A program made the position numbers and the translations under genes. From NCBI RefSeq assembly GCF_001642475.1, contig NW_019173932.1, forward strand, positions 868,001-932,000: 64,000 nucleotides of DNA. The letters run 5' to 3'. The DNA comes from Fonsecaea monophora. Its lineage: Eukaryota; Ascomycota; Eurotiomycetes; Chaetothyriales; Herpotrichiellaceae. Every line of letters starts with the position of its first letter. Position 1 is the first letter of the stretch. Below, in pieces: positions 54,816 to 64,000 of this stretch. The notes under the pieces were generated by a model, which saw only the letters and a program-made list of their open reading frames with translations, was not told the origin of the DNA and made no database searches.

Positions 54816-56339
54816 ATGTCTAGCCAGCCCTTTTCCTTCCCACCTCCGCCTCCACCTCCTCCCAAACGAACGGAGACGACTTTTCAGCAGAATCAAGCCT
54901 TTCAAAGCAGCAGAGGGTCATTTAGAGGTGGCCATCCCTCCAGAGGATATGCAAGAGGTGGGCGTGGAGGGTATGGCAGCACCCGTCCGGGATCAACTAC
55001 GTCGTCCGCAGTATACAATCAGAATTGGTCGCAGAAGCCCTTGAATAATGGTCCACAAAGAGGAAGTTTTCTCAACGCCCCGCAGAAGCGCAATCACGGC
55101 ACCGCATTTGCTCCGGCACAGCAACATCGCCCACGTCCTACGGCCGCGCCCGCAGTGCCTAGCTTTAATGCTTCGATCGAACACCTGTTGACTCGCAGGC
55201 CATCCGTTGACCAAACTAGCCAGATACCACCCGAGCCCAAGAAGGTAGAACCCAGAAAACAAAATGCCCTCGGACTGACCCCGGCGAGATTTGACCAAGA
55301 CTCCGACCCAGAAGACGATGAAGATGAGGAACAGCGTCTGGCGCACACGACGGCCTCGGGCGCGGCTGGTTACATATTCGAATACCGAGGGCATCCTCTA
55401 GCTCTGCGGACTCGAGAAGAGATATTGGCTTGGATTGGAGAAAGAAGACGGCGTTACCCGACACAAGCGCGGATTGCGGCGGCGAAGAAGGAAGCCGAGG
55501 AGAAGAAACGAAAATGGGAGGAGGAGCAGAAGGCGAAGCGAGAGGCCAGAAAAGAGGTCCTGGCCAAAAGAGAACAGGAAAGAGCCGAAAGACTCAAAGC
55601 CATTGGGAAGGTGAAACAGCCACGCGAACAGGACCAAAGCGTTCAGACTGGTGAGGAATCCGCAAATCCAAATGCCGCCGCTCGAGCGAAATTGAAGGCC
55701 GATAAACTTCGCAAGAGAGCTCTCAAAGCACAACAGGAGTTGGAGAAAGCGGAGGAAGCATTGAGACTTGCAGAGATGAAAGAAACCACATCGCCAGACT
55801 CGAGCGCTGCCACGATACCCAGTCGACTTCCTACCACAGAAGCAGGCGACGCCACGTCCAGTTCAGACCTCACAGACTCAGACGCCACCTCATCCTCTGG
55901 CTCGTCTACAAGTTCCGACTCTGATTCCGATACCGACTCGGATGCTAGCTCTGATTTAGACTCGATTCCAGAGGTCACAAGCACCAAAGAGGCCTCTCGT
56001 GCACATGTCTCTCTCCCGTTGCAACCACAGTCAAGACTACATGCGCCCCAAGTCTGTAAGCATTTCGCTAAGTACAAAACGTGCAAATGGGGATCAAGCT
56101 GCCGCTATTCTCATGATATAACTCGGAAGCATGGAAGAAGTGACATGGGAGCTACCACAGGCCAGCGTAAACCTACAACAACCACGGGTATCAGCAATAT
56201 AAGGAGGAAGGGATTGTATCAGGTCATGGTGGAAAAGGAGCGAGAAGAGAGTAGGAAACGCCTGCTCAGTGCCATCATTGGCCTAGGAGAGAAGGGACTG
56301 CTTGAGAGTCCAGCGCAGAAGGCAGAAGGCATCGAATAG
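54816..56339 (+). CDS. NUFIP1-domain and CCCH zinc finger protein (box C/D snoRNP assembly)
   Basis: An intronless 507-residue protein. The NUFIP1 motif is at about residues 185-225 (YIFEYRGHPLALRTREEILAW, then IGERRRRYPTQ and a basic helix). In yeast Rsa1 and human NUFIP1 this region binds Snu13/15.5K and brings the R2TP chaperone to box C/D snoRNPs. The N-terminus has a proline run and RGG-type repeats (RGGHPSRGYARGGRGGYG), suited to RNA binding. A long charged helix and a Ser/Asp-rich acidic stretch (SSTSSDSDSDTDSD) follow. The C-terminus has one CCCH finger, C-x8-C-x5-C-x3-H (CKHFAKYKTCKWGSSCRYSH). Nuclear location is inferred. Confidence 0.88.
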   Translation: MSSQPFSFPPPPPPPPKRTETTFQQNQAFQSSRGSFRGGHPSRGYARGGRGGYGSTRPGSTTSSAVYNQNWSQKPLNNGPQRGSFLNAPQKRNHGTAFAPAQQHRPRPTAAPAVPSFNASIEHLLTRRPSVDQTSQIPPEPKKVEPRKQNALGLTPARFDQDSDPEDDEDEEQRLAHTTASGAAGYIFEYRGHPLALRTREEILAWIGERRRRYPTQARIAAAKKEAEEKKRKWEEEQKAKREARKEVLAKREQERAERLKAIGKVKQPREQDQSVQTGEESANPNAAARAKLKADKLRKRALKAQQELEKAEEALRLAEMKETTSPDSSAATIPSRLPTTEAGDATSSSDLTDSDATSSSGSSTSSDSDSDTDSDASSDLDSIPEVTSTKEASRAHVSLPLQPQSRLHAPQVCKHFAKYKTCKWGSSCRYSHDITRKHGRSDMGATTGQRKPTTTTGISNIRRKGLYQVMVEKEREESRKRLLSAIIGLGEKGLLESPAQKAEGIE

Positions 56340-56440
56340 GTGTGCAAACCGTTATTTCAGACTTTGTTTCACTGCTGTACAGAATTCTACCAAGCAAGCG
56401 TTCACGCCCTCAACAACGACATGGCAATTGCATGCTGACT

Positions 56441-57940
56441 TTATACATGATTCGCATCTTCCCGCCCAGATTCTCTCCGAAACACACTCTCTATAAACTC
56501 GCGCGCTTCTCTCCCTTCCCGGATCCCCAGCCAGCCCTCTCCGCCCGCAAGAGGGAAACAGTGCATCTGGCCCTCCCACACCAGCCACTGCCCCGTCAGC
56601 CCGAGTCTTTGGCACTTGTGCATGAACGCGATTGCGTCCGGCGCCAACACGTCGTGCGTGCCCAAGACCCCGTGCACGTGTACCTGTCGTTCCTTGAGGG
56701 CGTGGAAGGCCGCGTCGGGGTTGAGGAGGGGCGAAACGCTGGGGTCGGTGAGCGGGGTGGGTTCGTGGGAGGGAGAGTTCTGTTTCTTCTTGTTCGCAGT
56801 GCCGTTGCTGTCATCGTTCGCGGTCCAGACCTGCGCGACTTCTCGTGTCGTCTTCTCTGTCAGGAGACAGTCCAGTTGATCCGCCTTGCGGATTTCTGGG
56901 TTGGTGTTGGTCAAGTCCGTGGGACCTGAGATGCTGATCAGGGCCGTGAGTGAGAACTTGCCCTCTCTTGACCTCATTCCGGGTCCCTCGTTGGTGCACT
57001 TGGTCAAGTCGTTGTCGTCGTCATCGCCAGTAGCAAGAGGTGTTTCTGTTCTAGAATGGACTTGCTGGCTCTGCTGCTGCTGCTGCTGCTGCTGATGTTG
57101 TGATGGTCCAACCCCATAATTCTGCACGGCCCAGAATCCCAGACTCAGGACGACGTTCCCGCCGCTGCTATCACCCGCCAGACTGAGCGTGTTTCCCTTC
57201 GCGGCAACCTCGTCCATGACCGTTGTGAGCCACTTTCTGAGGATCCTCAAGCTCTCGCTCGCCGGGTTTTTTGGGGCCAGTGGATAACTGACGAGGACCA
57301 GCTCGATTTCGGTGTCGGTGTCGGTGTTTTTGTGTGGTTCATCGTGGTGTTTGCCACCATCGTTGACGTCGACAGGTGAAGTACTACTGGACCGGTGTCT
57401 CGCGAGGTCTTGCGCGAGCTGTGCCACGAAGCGCCAGTGTTCGGAAGAAGGGGGCGATTGGAACCCGCCGCCGCAGAAATAATAGACGTGGTGGACGCGT
57501 CTTCCTCGCTCTCCTCCACCACCTCCTCCTCGTTCATCTCGTCCCCCTCCTCTTCGTCCTCTCGCCTTCCCCCCCTCGCCCGCGCGAGCGTTCACCCGAT
57601 ACCGATACATCCACACGTCGGCACACCGCGTCTCGGTGATCTGCACACCCCGCTTCCTCGGCGGCGACAGGCGCGGCGACCCCGCTGGCTGGGCTGACCC
57701 GCCGAGCTGGACGAGACGGGGACGCAGCGGTTTCATGACGGCGCGCAGAGCGCGGTACAGGAACGAGAGGTCGGTGCGCGTGGTGATTTGCACACCGCCG
57801 CCGCCGCCGAAGCCGCCGAAATGCTGCTGCGGTTGCGGTTCCGGTCCTGGTTGTTGGTCATGGCGATCGCCATTGGAGTTTCTAGAGTGTGTTTCCGCTC
57901 TCGTTGGCGCCGTCGCAGTCGCAACGGCGACCGCGGCCAT
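56441..57940 (-). CDS. Alpha/beta hydrolase of the hormone-sensitive lipase type
   Basis: A 499-residue intronless hydrolase/esterase. The nucleophile elbow is GDSSGGN (Ser in LSLAGDSSGGNVVLSLG). The Asp is probably in GTHDVLAPDA and the His in GQMHCFPLA, giving a complete triad. The oxyanion motif reads YYFCGGGFQSPPS, with Cys where the HGGG group has His; this variant is seen in a fungal subfamily. Low-complexity inserts lie between the strands: Gly/Arg-rich at about residues 120-148, a polyglutamine run (bases about 57071-57103) and Asp-rich stretches. No signal peptide is evident; the N-terminus is Ala/Thr-rich and Gly-rich. Substrate unknown. Confidence 0.82.
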   Translation of the reverse strand: MAAVAVATATAPTRAETHSRNSNGDRHDQQPGPEPQPQQHFGGFGGGGGVQITTRTDLSFLYRALRAVMKPLRPRLVQLGGSAQPAGSPRLSPPRKRGVQITETRCADVWMYRYRVNARAGEGGKARGRRGGGRDERGGGGGGERGRRVHHVYYFCGGGFQSPPSSEHWRFVAQLAQDLARHRSSSTSPVDVNDGGKHHDEPHKNTDTDTEIELVLVSYPLAPKNPASESLRILRKWLTTVMDEVAAKGNTLSLAGDSSGGNVVLSLGFWAVQNYGVGPSQHQQQQQQQQSQQVHSRTETPLATGDDDDNDLTKCTNEGPGMRSREGKFSLTALISISGPTDLTNTNPEIRKADQLDCLLTEKTTREVAQVWTANDDSNGTANKKKQNSPSHEPTPLTDPSVSPLLNPDAAFHALKERQVHVHGVLGTHDVLAPDAIAFMHKCQRLGLTGQWLVWEGQMHCFPLAGGEGWLGIREGREAREFIESVFRRESGREDANHV

Positions 57941-59010
57941 AGCTATGGCTATGGCTATGTTCGGAGGAGTGGCTGGCTAGCTGGCTAGCACGTACCTATC
58001 TATGTATGATTGGTCGAGGTCGAACGCGTGTCTTCCTATGTCGGGATGGCGGTGACAACAGTGATGATGACTTTGTGCTCGATATCTCAGATGTCTTCCC
58101 TTTCCGCCTTCTTACCAAAGAATGCCGATCAAGACGAGACGAGACAGAATGACTGAATGCCACCGGTTAAATTTGACCAAGCCGCTGTACGAGGTACAGA
58201 TTGATTGATTGATGGGGCTCTTCTGTGTCGCTACAAAGCCCCCTAGACATGTACCCACATACATACACGCACAAACAGACGTACATGCGTACCAAGCACG
58301 AGGTACATGTGTATATTGAATTCCCAGAATCCCAGATGTGCGTCCATCTACCAACCGCCCTCACAACCCCCGTGCGTCTAATTCTACCCCTAGATTGCTA
58401 GGACCCTGGGAGTAACCAGGGTGGGAAAAAAAAAAGGGAGTAAAAAGAGTCGTCGACGTCATGACCTACTCAGTAGTACCTCCCTGGGCTGTGCATCAAA
58501 GATGATACCGTTTTCCTGCTCTTGGGGAGGATCCACTGGCTGCGAAGCTTTATTTGGATATCACCCAGGTGTGGCTGATAAAACTTATGAACTGAACTAA
58601 ATGGTGCCGAGAATGGGTTGTGAGATCAGCTGGCTTTTCTGATCCGATCTCTCTTTCTCTCTCCCTCTGACTCGATCGCCAACGAGGACACCATCAGATA
58701 GATAACGATGAATAACTGCCAACTGCAAAAGTCACAACTCCAAAAAACCATGACTGGGTGTGCCGTCGAAATCTTGTCTCCAAGAAACGATTGATATCCA
58801 GAAGGATCCAAGGTGCCAGCGTGCACTCAGTGACAATTAATCCCCCTAGCAGACTTGCGCGAATCACAGTCCATCCCTGTTACCTCTTTTCCTAGTCTTT
58901 CGAGTTCCCTGACCACATAATCCCAGCGGACATTGGGATCGTGGTCTATTAATCTGTTCAATCCAGACACCGGCCTCACCTCCCTACATGACTCTTTCTC
59001 GCTCTTGCTC
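57941..59010. other. Intergenic region, about 1.07 kb
   Basis: Promoter side of the hydrolase and 3' side of the RBR gene. Has an ATTG tetranucleotide repeat near 58200-58213 and an A-run near 58429-58437. A minus frame at 58827-59186 overlaps the RBR 3' end and is uncalled. Confidence 0.45.
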
Positions 59011-60873
59011 TCATTGTCTCGAATTGAAATCTTGATAATACTGATAAACGGAGTTTTCAGCCGTTGCTTGGAATGCTTGCCAAGATCGCCGAGCTTGGTG
59101 GTTGTGGTGTAGGGTGGGTGTTGGCCACGGCGGAGGTGCTTGCGGTAACCCGAGAAACATAGGTAGCATTGGCGTGTCTCCCACATGGTATGTTATTTCA
59201 GTAAATGTGTGTTGGTCTGGAGAAAAGGGCCTAAATAATGGCTCTAATACAGGCAATCTGGGAGACGCTGTTGCCTGAGTCGCAAGACTGTTGTCGGGAT
59301 TCGGGACAAAATCAGGGGTGCTTAGAGGTCCATAAATCGACCCGGACTCACCAGATATGGGTTCTGGGGGTCCAACCTCGTTATTTCTGGCTTCTGTCAT
59401 ATTCGTTTTGTTGTCTCCATTCCGCGTCCAGGTCCGAGCAAGAGGATAATGCAACGGAGGTTCCGTCGTCTCCGTTAATGTTCGTGTTCCTGTATCTCTA
59501 TAAGATTCTGTTGTGGACTTCCCTGAAATTACTCGTGAAGCATTTGGAGATGCATTCCCGGGACGGCGAAGTACCTTAGGCCTCTTGGACCGTCGGGAGC
59601 AAGAGAAGTTCTGTGTATCGAGTGAAGTAGATGATGAAGGTGCGTCTGGTTCAATATAGTCAAAGTTAGCAGGAGGTGTCCATCGTGGTTGACGGTGTAT
59701 CACGCCGGAAAAGCGTCGCACCCTCTCTTCCATGTCATACAAGGCCTGGAGACATTGACATGCAGACAAGCTGGATGTATCTACTCCACACTTGTAACAG
59801 AAACTTGCACCGCACGAGCACCGAATCTGGTCGCATCCCTCTGTCCTCTCGACCAGATTCTTGCAGCTAGGACATTGTTTCCATTGCTTGCTTCTGGCAA
59901 GTTTGCAATCCCTCTCATCCATCAGCGCCTCAGGGCTCTTGCAGGTAGTTCCTTCAATCCCGACATGGTCCGAACGTCCTTGTTTGCATTCGACACAGGT
60001 CTCGGCTCGGCACTTGCTGCACAAGACAAACTTTTCCTTGTTGTCCTCAATCTGGCTTGGGGGAATGTGGAGACTGCAGAATTTGTTGGAGCAATAGATT
60101 GGGTTGCGGGTTGAGTACTCTTCGCTGACCTCAAGGTAGCGGGAAAGGACTTCCTCGTCAAGATGCTGTCGGATTGAACTTACATCCATGGGCCGCCCAG
60201 AAAAGCAGCATGTCGGTGGCCATTGGATCCTATTTGCGGTGCCGACCCTGACAAGTTCATTGAGACAAAGTCGACAATAGGTATGGCCACAATCCAGATA
60301 AATGGGATGTTTCATGGTGTCGAAGCATGCTCGGCAATTCATGAGAGCGTCGCCTTCGGGGATGGGAATGCCAGCGCGCGGCAGTCTGCTCCTTTTCCGA
60401 GTCATTGTAGACCGCTCATGCATCCGACGTATCCTAAACGACCCCGAATGAGTATCCGACACCATGTCCAGAGACTCTTCTGGCAAAGCTTCATCTCTGA
60501 CGGCGGTCCTAGAATGTAGCACACCAGTGGTGGAGGAGCCCAAGTCCTGCCGTGGTTGGCTGGTGACTTTGTAACTTGGGTCTGTTGTCTCTTTGATAAT
60601 TTCGACGTTGACCATGGTCTGTTCGAGAACTTCAACGTTGACCAGGGTCAAGGTGTCAATTTCCCCGCTCAGGAATCTGAGAAAAGGCTTGATTTGGTCC
60701 TCCGTTGTTTGAGCATTCCCCTTCGTTCCCGTTCCCGTTTTCGTTCCCGTCCTGCGTAAGGTTACAGCAGGCATGGCGGCAACACGGTGGCTTGAGGCTT
60801 CCTTCGTAGCAAATTCATGCGAGGTATGGCTAGTCTGGCCATCTGTTCCTTGTATTGTTCCACTGTGCGCCAT
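59011..60873 (-). CDS. RBR-type (RING-IBR-RING) E3 ubiquitin ligase
   Basis: A 620-residue ligase of the parkin/HHARI class that passes ubiquitin through a RING2 cysteine. RING1 (about 180-225) has CRACFD, LDCGHTYCRLC and CCF. IBR (about 260-312) has YCSNKFC, CSKCRAETC and CKQG. RING2 (about 334-363) has CPSCKNLVERTEGCDQIRC then CSCGASFCYKC, with catalytic Cys about 347 in GCDQI. All zinc ligands expected are present. The N-terminal 170 residues are unrelated, with GTKTGTGTKG low complexity and a short internal duplication (LVNVEVLEQT / MVNVEIIKET). The C-terminal 230 residues are Pro/Thr-rich. No ankyrin or Ariadne domain is evident. Start is the first in-frame ATG. Confidence 0.9.
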   Translation of the reverse strand: MAHSGTIQGTDGQTSHTSHEFATKEASSHRVAAMPAVTLRRTGTKTGTGTKGNAQTTEDQIKPFLRFLSGEIDTLTLVNVEVLEQTMVNVEIIKETTDPSYKVTSQPRQDLGSSTTGVLHSRTAVRDEALPEESLDMVSDTHSGSFRIRRMHERSTMTRKRSRLPRAGIPIPEGDALMNCRACFDTMKHPIYLDCGHTYCRLCLNELVRVGTANRIQWPPTCCFSGRPMDVSSIRQHLDEEVLSRYLEVSEEYSTRNPIYCSNKFCSLHIPPSQIEDNKEKFVLCSKCRAETCVECKQGRSDHVGIEGTTCKSPEALMDERDCKLARSKQWKQCPSCKNLVERTEGCDQIRCSCGASFCYKCGVDTSSLSACQCLQALYDMEERVRRFSGVIHRQPRWTPPANFDYIEPDAPSSSTSLDTQNFSCSRRSKRPKVLRRPGNASPNASRVISGKSTTESYRDTGTRTLTETTEPPLHYPLARTWTRNGDNKTNMTEARNNEVGPPEPISGESGSIYGPLSTPDFVPNPDNSLATQATASPRLPVLEPLFRPFSPDQHTFTEITYHVGDTPMLPMFLGLPQAPPPWPTPTLHHNHQARRSWQAFQATAENSVYQYYQDFNSRQ

Positions 60874-62126
60874 CGGCTGCAATGCGTAGCGTATTCGAGG
60901 AAGAGAAGTAAACTCGAGCGTTTCCCGCGGTCTGAGGGGCTTGAAGGGAAGGGTGGACTCTGGAAGTAGTAGACACGAAGAAGATAGGTCACAAGATACT
61001 CAAGAAGAACCAGAGAGCTTTCTTTTGAGCTTGGTCAAGGCGTAATGAGCGCACGGGTATTCAGCCTTATCAAGCTAGAGCTAACAACGTAAGTTACAAC
61101 AAGACGTGGATGGAAGACTTCTCACTTGTAAGCAGAGAAGCAAAGTGGTCACGATTGAGCACAAGTGCAGGTGATTATTGGGAAGAAGAGGTGAATATAA
61201 GAGGAGATGGGCATGTCACTGCAGCGGTGCCAGTGGTGCGGTGGTCGAGGTTCAAGTGGCGGGAGAAGCGACCTGCCTGACAGGCCTAGCACCCTGCACA
61301 GTGGCTTCACTGGATGCGCTGCTGTTGTGCTTCTCTTGGCGGCTTTCGATTCATCAGGTGGAAGGCAACCAGTTTTCTCACTTCCTCATCATGCGCCCTG
61401 AACCAGAGTCTCCTTTCGTTTCGGCACAGTCGATGTTCCACATTGTCTCCAGGCAGACCGTTGAGCCTTACACCGTTAGCCGCTCCCTCAATCTGTGCAA
61501 GATGCAGGCTGGTCGATGATGAAAAGCAAACACGAGCAAGAGGTGGTCACATTTGAATTGGACAGTCGACGGGAACAGAACCTGCGGTCTTCGCCTGGCA
61601 GGCGACATGAAAGAACAAAAGATGGGTAGTTGCATTCTTTTCTCCATACCGGCGAGGATTTGCCTCAAACTTGGCCTAAATAGGATTTTTCTGGGGATCT
61701 TTGTCTCGATCCATTAGCATTCGGAACGTTGCGGACCGTGGGATTCAACAGCAGACAATGTAGGGGCGCTTGAAAGACTACAAACATGACTCTTGCTTCA
61801 TTATGGCAGTTTTTGTGGCGGTGGAATTAGCATTCTCTCGACTTCTGGATCATGTGTGTTCAATTTGTCTGGTGATCATTCCCTCGTCACTGCTGCCGCG
61901 TCTGTTACCGGACCTGCTTTGTTGTTTCACACGAATACAATGTTCCGCCTGTTGGTTGCTGTTTGTTCGTCACCATTGTTACTATGTTTCTATCCTGTTC
62001 TTTGCCTGTTTCTTCCCAAATCTGTACGTGCTTCTTCAACACCGAGCTGCTGGCGCGTCATCAGTGCATCTACCATTGCGTCGATATATTGCTTAACCAC
62101 CATCTGCTTCCATCTTAAACACAGCC
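60874..62126. other. Divergent intergenic region, 1.25 kb
   Basis: Between the RBR ligase and the unassigned ORF at 62127. Sequence from about 61850 to 62120 is pyrimidine-rich on the plus strand, like a long leader/promoter. ORFs 61178-61556 and 61770-62203 are low-information. Confidence 0.5.
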
Positions 62127-62876
62127 ATGTCTCCCCTGACCCCGTGCCCTGGCGACGAATACCATATCGGCTCCTCTCCCACCAAGGCTCGGGCTTTTTC
62201 TGATAGTGACAGTGCTGAGGCTGTCACTCCCATCTCATCTGCTGGTGCCCAGTCTTCCACTCCTGCCGAAAGCGAGACTAGCGGGTCTCTGTTCAGCGAA
62301 GGAACCACAGCACTGCAAAATGAGCTTGACAGAAGACTGGAGGCCCTTGTTCTGGCTGAAGAGACAGTGCCTCCCCGCGGACAGACAGCGGCCGATCTTC
62401 CCACCAATGTGCCTGCGCCAACTTCTGGAGATCCATTTGGATTTGTGTGTGCTTTCGGTTTCACCGGATCATTCGACGAACCATCTGTCGTTCCCAGGAC
62501 CAAACGGGCCTTCCTCGACGCCATCAGAGGTGAGATTGAGGGAATCGGTATGACGCAAAGAGGTCTGCAATCCTACCAGACGGCCATCAATTCGCGAAAG
62601 TATCATACCTTCAGCACCAAATTTCTGATTGATCAGAACACCGCCACCGTGATCACCATCGATCAATTGGATCAGATAACCACCCATTTGAAGAAAGTTG
62701 AGGAAGAGGTTCAACAGATTGAGAATGAAGACGGGGAGGTCAAGGATGAGCTTATGGAAGCATTTAACCATGCCCGACCATGGGTAATGCGTACACGGGC
62801 TCTCCTGCGACATTGCCATGTTTTCTACAAGCTCAACTTTGTCCTAGCCACTGGAACGGAGAGTATGCTGCCTTGA
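62127..62876 (+). CDS. Unassigned protein with helical C-terminal half
   Basis: An intronless 249-residue frame starting at an ATG in a GCCATGT context behind a pyrimidine-rich leader. The first 100 residues are Ser/Thr/Ala/Pro-rich and disordered (SSPTKARAFSDSDSAEAVTP). A short ordered patch, GDPFGFVCAFGFTGSFDEPS, is followed by helical sequence with VPRTKRAFLDAIRGEIEGIG and a coiled coil, LDQITTHLKKVEEEVQQIEN. It ends FVLATGTESMLP. No membrane segment or known motif. I do not recognise the family; it may be lineage-specific. Confidence 0.55.
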   Translation: MSPLTPCPGDEYHIGSSPTKARAFSDSDSAEAVTPISSAGAQSSTPAESETSGSLFSEGTTALQNELDRRLEALVLAEETVPPRGQTAADLPTNVPAPTSGDPFGFVCAFGFTGSFDEPSVVPRTKRAFLDAIRGEIEGIGMTQRGLQSYQTAINSRKYHTFSTKFLIDQNTATVITIDQLDQITTHLKKVEEEVQQIENEDGEVKDELMEAFNHARPWVMRTRALLRHCHVFYKLNFVLATGTESMLP

Positions 62877-64000
62877 AAGAGGTGGCCATGACCCGGCGCG
62901 ACAGGTATACCTCGTTGGGAAGGTGTAACAGATGTTTTCCCATGTTCGTTCAAGGCTAGCGATTCCATGTCAAGTGCCTGGAGGGTCCAAGGTAGCCATT
63001 AGGGGTGTGACAACGCTGTGACGAGGAACAAGTGGACTTGCGCTGATAGTGAAATGAATGAAGGTCTTTTCGTATTTTGTGACGCTCCTTCTCATGCTCG
63101 CCATGTCAATCGAGACTGCCGGTGAAGTCGAGCACCGCCTCTGCATCCCTTATCTGCACTTTCTTCCGCATAGCCAGATCATCTTGAGCCCACGGAGATT
63201 GCTTCATTGGCTGCGGTGACCGTTTCTTGGCCACGGACGCCATTCTTTAGCAGGAATGCGCAGCCCAACGATAAGCCAACATCCTGCAGCGGCGCTGGAA
63301 ACGAGCCAGACAACTCAACCGAGCCAGTAGAGCATCCAATGGGCTGAGAAGCGGTCTGGCTCCCTCCTAGTCAGTGCCCAATTGTGCTTTTCTCTTATCA
63401 CGGTCCTACAGAGGTCCAGACTGACCGAGCCACTCTCTGTGCCTCCGTTTCTGCCGACTTCCCAACTCGTACCGACTTTTTCTTTAGACGATGGATCCAG
63501 GATACGAAGAAGAGCCCCATAAAAGGATGCATTGGGCGTCTGGTTCCAGGGTAACTCAGGGTTCAACGGGTGGCGCTAGCTAGGCATCGAGGGTTGGGAT
63601 CTTCGATCAACCCCTGCTGACTCTCACGGCCCTGACATCCAGACCCCCCTCTCGGGGAGATGATGCTAACTTGCTTAGGCCCCGAGTCCAGGCATCGAGG
63701 GGTAAGCAGGGGAAATATGGAGGGGCAGCCAGAAGTGTAAAAAAAAAGTTATAAACAATGGGGACAATCATGGAAACAAAACTGGATGAGTTCGTTGCCT
63801 GCCATGGAATGACGACTGATGACCTGCCTGCTGACGGGCCGTCTTCAGGACTCTGGTAACTTCACATGCCATTCGCTCCCGTCCTCAAATCTCAGCATCT
63901 TCGATCTTCTCACCGCCAGAAGCTCTTCCCATGGCGTGCGTGGGTCGAGTTCACGCGCACGCGAACTGGACCCCTCCATCGCTCAAGGCTAACGGCACCG
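62877..64000. other. Gene-free right end of the window
   Basis: No frame with family support on either strand; the minus frame 63315-63566 has none. An A-run lies near 63740-63748 and short near-repeats of GGCATCGAGG occur at 63582 and 63692. Confidence 0.45.

Noticed and set aside
58827..59186. Minus-strand frame with plausible sequence LNRLIDHDPNVRWDYVV overlapping the RBR 3' end
   Set aside because: Considered as an alternative last exon of the RBR ligase, but I could not find a splice pair that improves on the existing stop, and the frame has no known domain.
61770..62203. Two overlapping plus-strand frames before the 62127 gene
   Set aside because: Hydrophobic Cys/Leu/Phe-rich translations reflect a pyrimidine-rich promoter/leader; one overlaps the better-supported start at 62127.

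Overview
The window is nuclear DNA of a filamentous ascomycete (Pezizomycotina; I would guess a black-yeast-like eurotiomycete, but nothing here proves the order). Reasons: dense genes on both strands; short spliceosomal introns of about 46-80 nt with GTAAGT/GTGAGT-like donors and CTAAC-like branch sites; and a fungal repertoire of a HET-domain protein, myosin I with a fungal tail, a polo kinase, PFA4, a UstYa-family protein and an EF-hand MscS channel. I recognise no rRNA, tRNA, CRISPR array or intact transposon.

Layout. 0-6 kb: HET-domain gene, SnoaL/NTF2-like protein, MYND zinc-finger protein, ACT-domain protein. 6.5-11.2 kb: MutL homolog of the MLH2 type, divergent from the palmitoyltransferase PFA4. 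12-19.5 kb: DapA-family aldolase, large VAO-type FAD oxidoreductase, five-exon D-2-hydroxyacid dehydrogenase. 20-25.6 kb: polo-like kinase, OPA3-like mitochondrial protein, small unassigned gene. 25.7-27.8 kb: a UstYa-family gene divergent from a small secreted protein made of imperfect repeats separated by Lys-Arg/Arg-Arg sites. 28.8-32.7 kb: class I myosin. 34.4-37.1 kb: a secreted protein of seven cysteine-rich repeats. 38-43 kb: short-chain dehydrogenase and EF-hand mechanosensitive channel. 45-51.6 kb: alpha-tubulin, coiled-coil membrane protein, cystathionine gamma-lyase. 52.3-56.3 kb: RNA polymerase III subunit RPC25 in seven exons, a prokaryote-type adenosine-specific kinase, a NUFIP1/CCCH protein. 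56.4-62.9 kb: alpha/beta hydrolase, RBR ubiquitin ligase, unassigned ORF.

Most genes are independent housekeeping or accessory genes. The exception is the UstYa/repeat-precursor pair near 25.7-27.8 kb. This is the minimal arrangement of a fungal ribosomally made peptide (dikaritin-like) locus and is the best candidate here for an undescribed system. The seven-repeat secreted protein, which also has dibasic sites between some repeats, lies about 7 kb away and may be a second processed secreted product.

Exon boundaries were deduced by hand from splice consensus, reading-frame phase and family conservation. All functional calls rest on recognised motifs, not on database searches.
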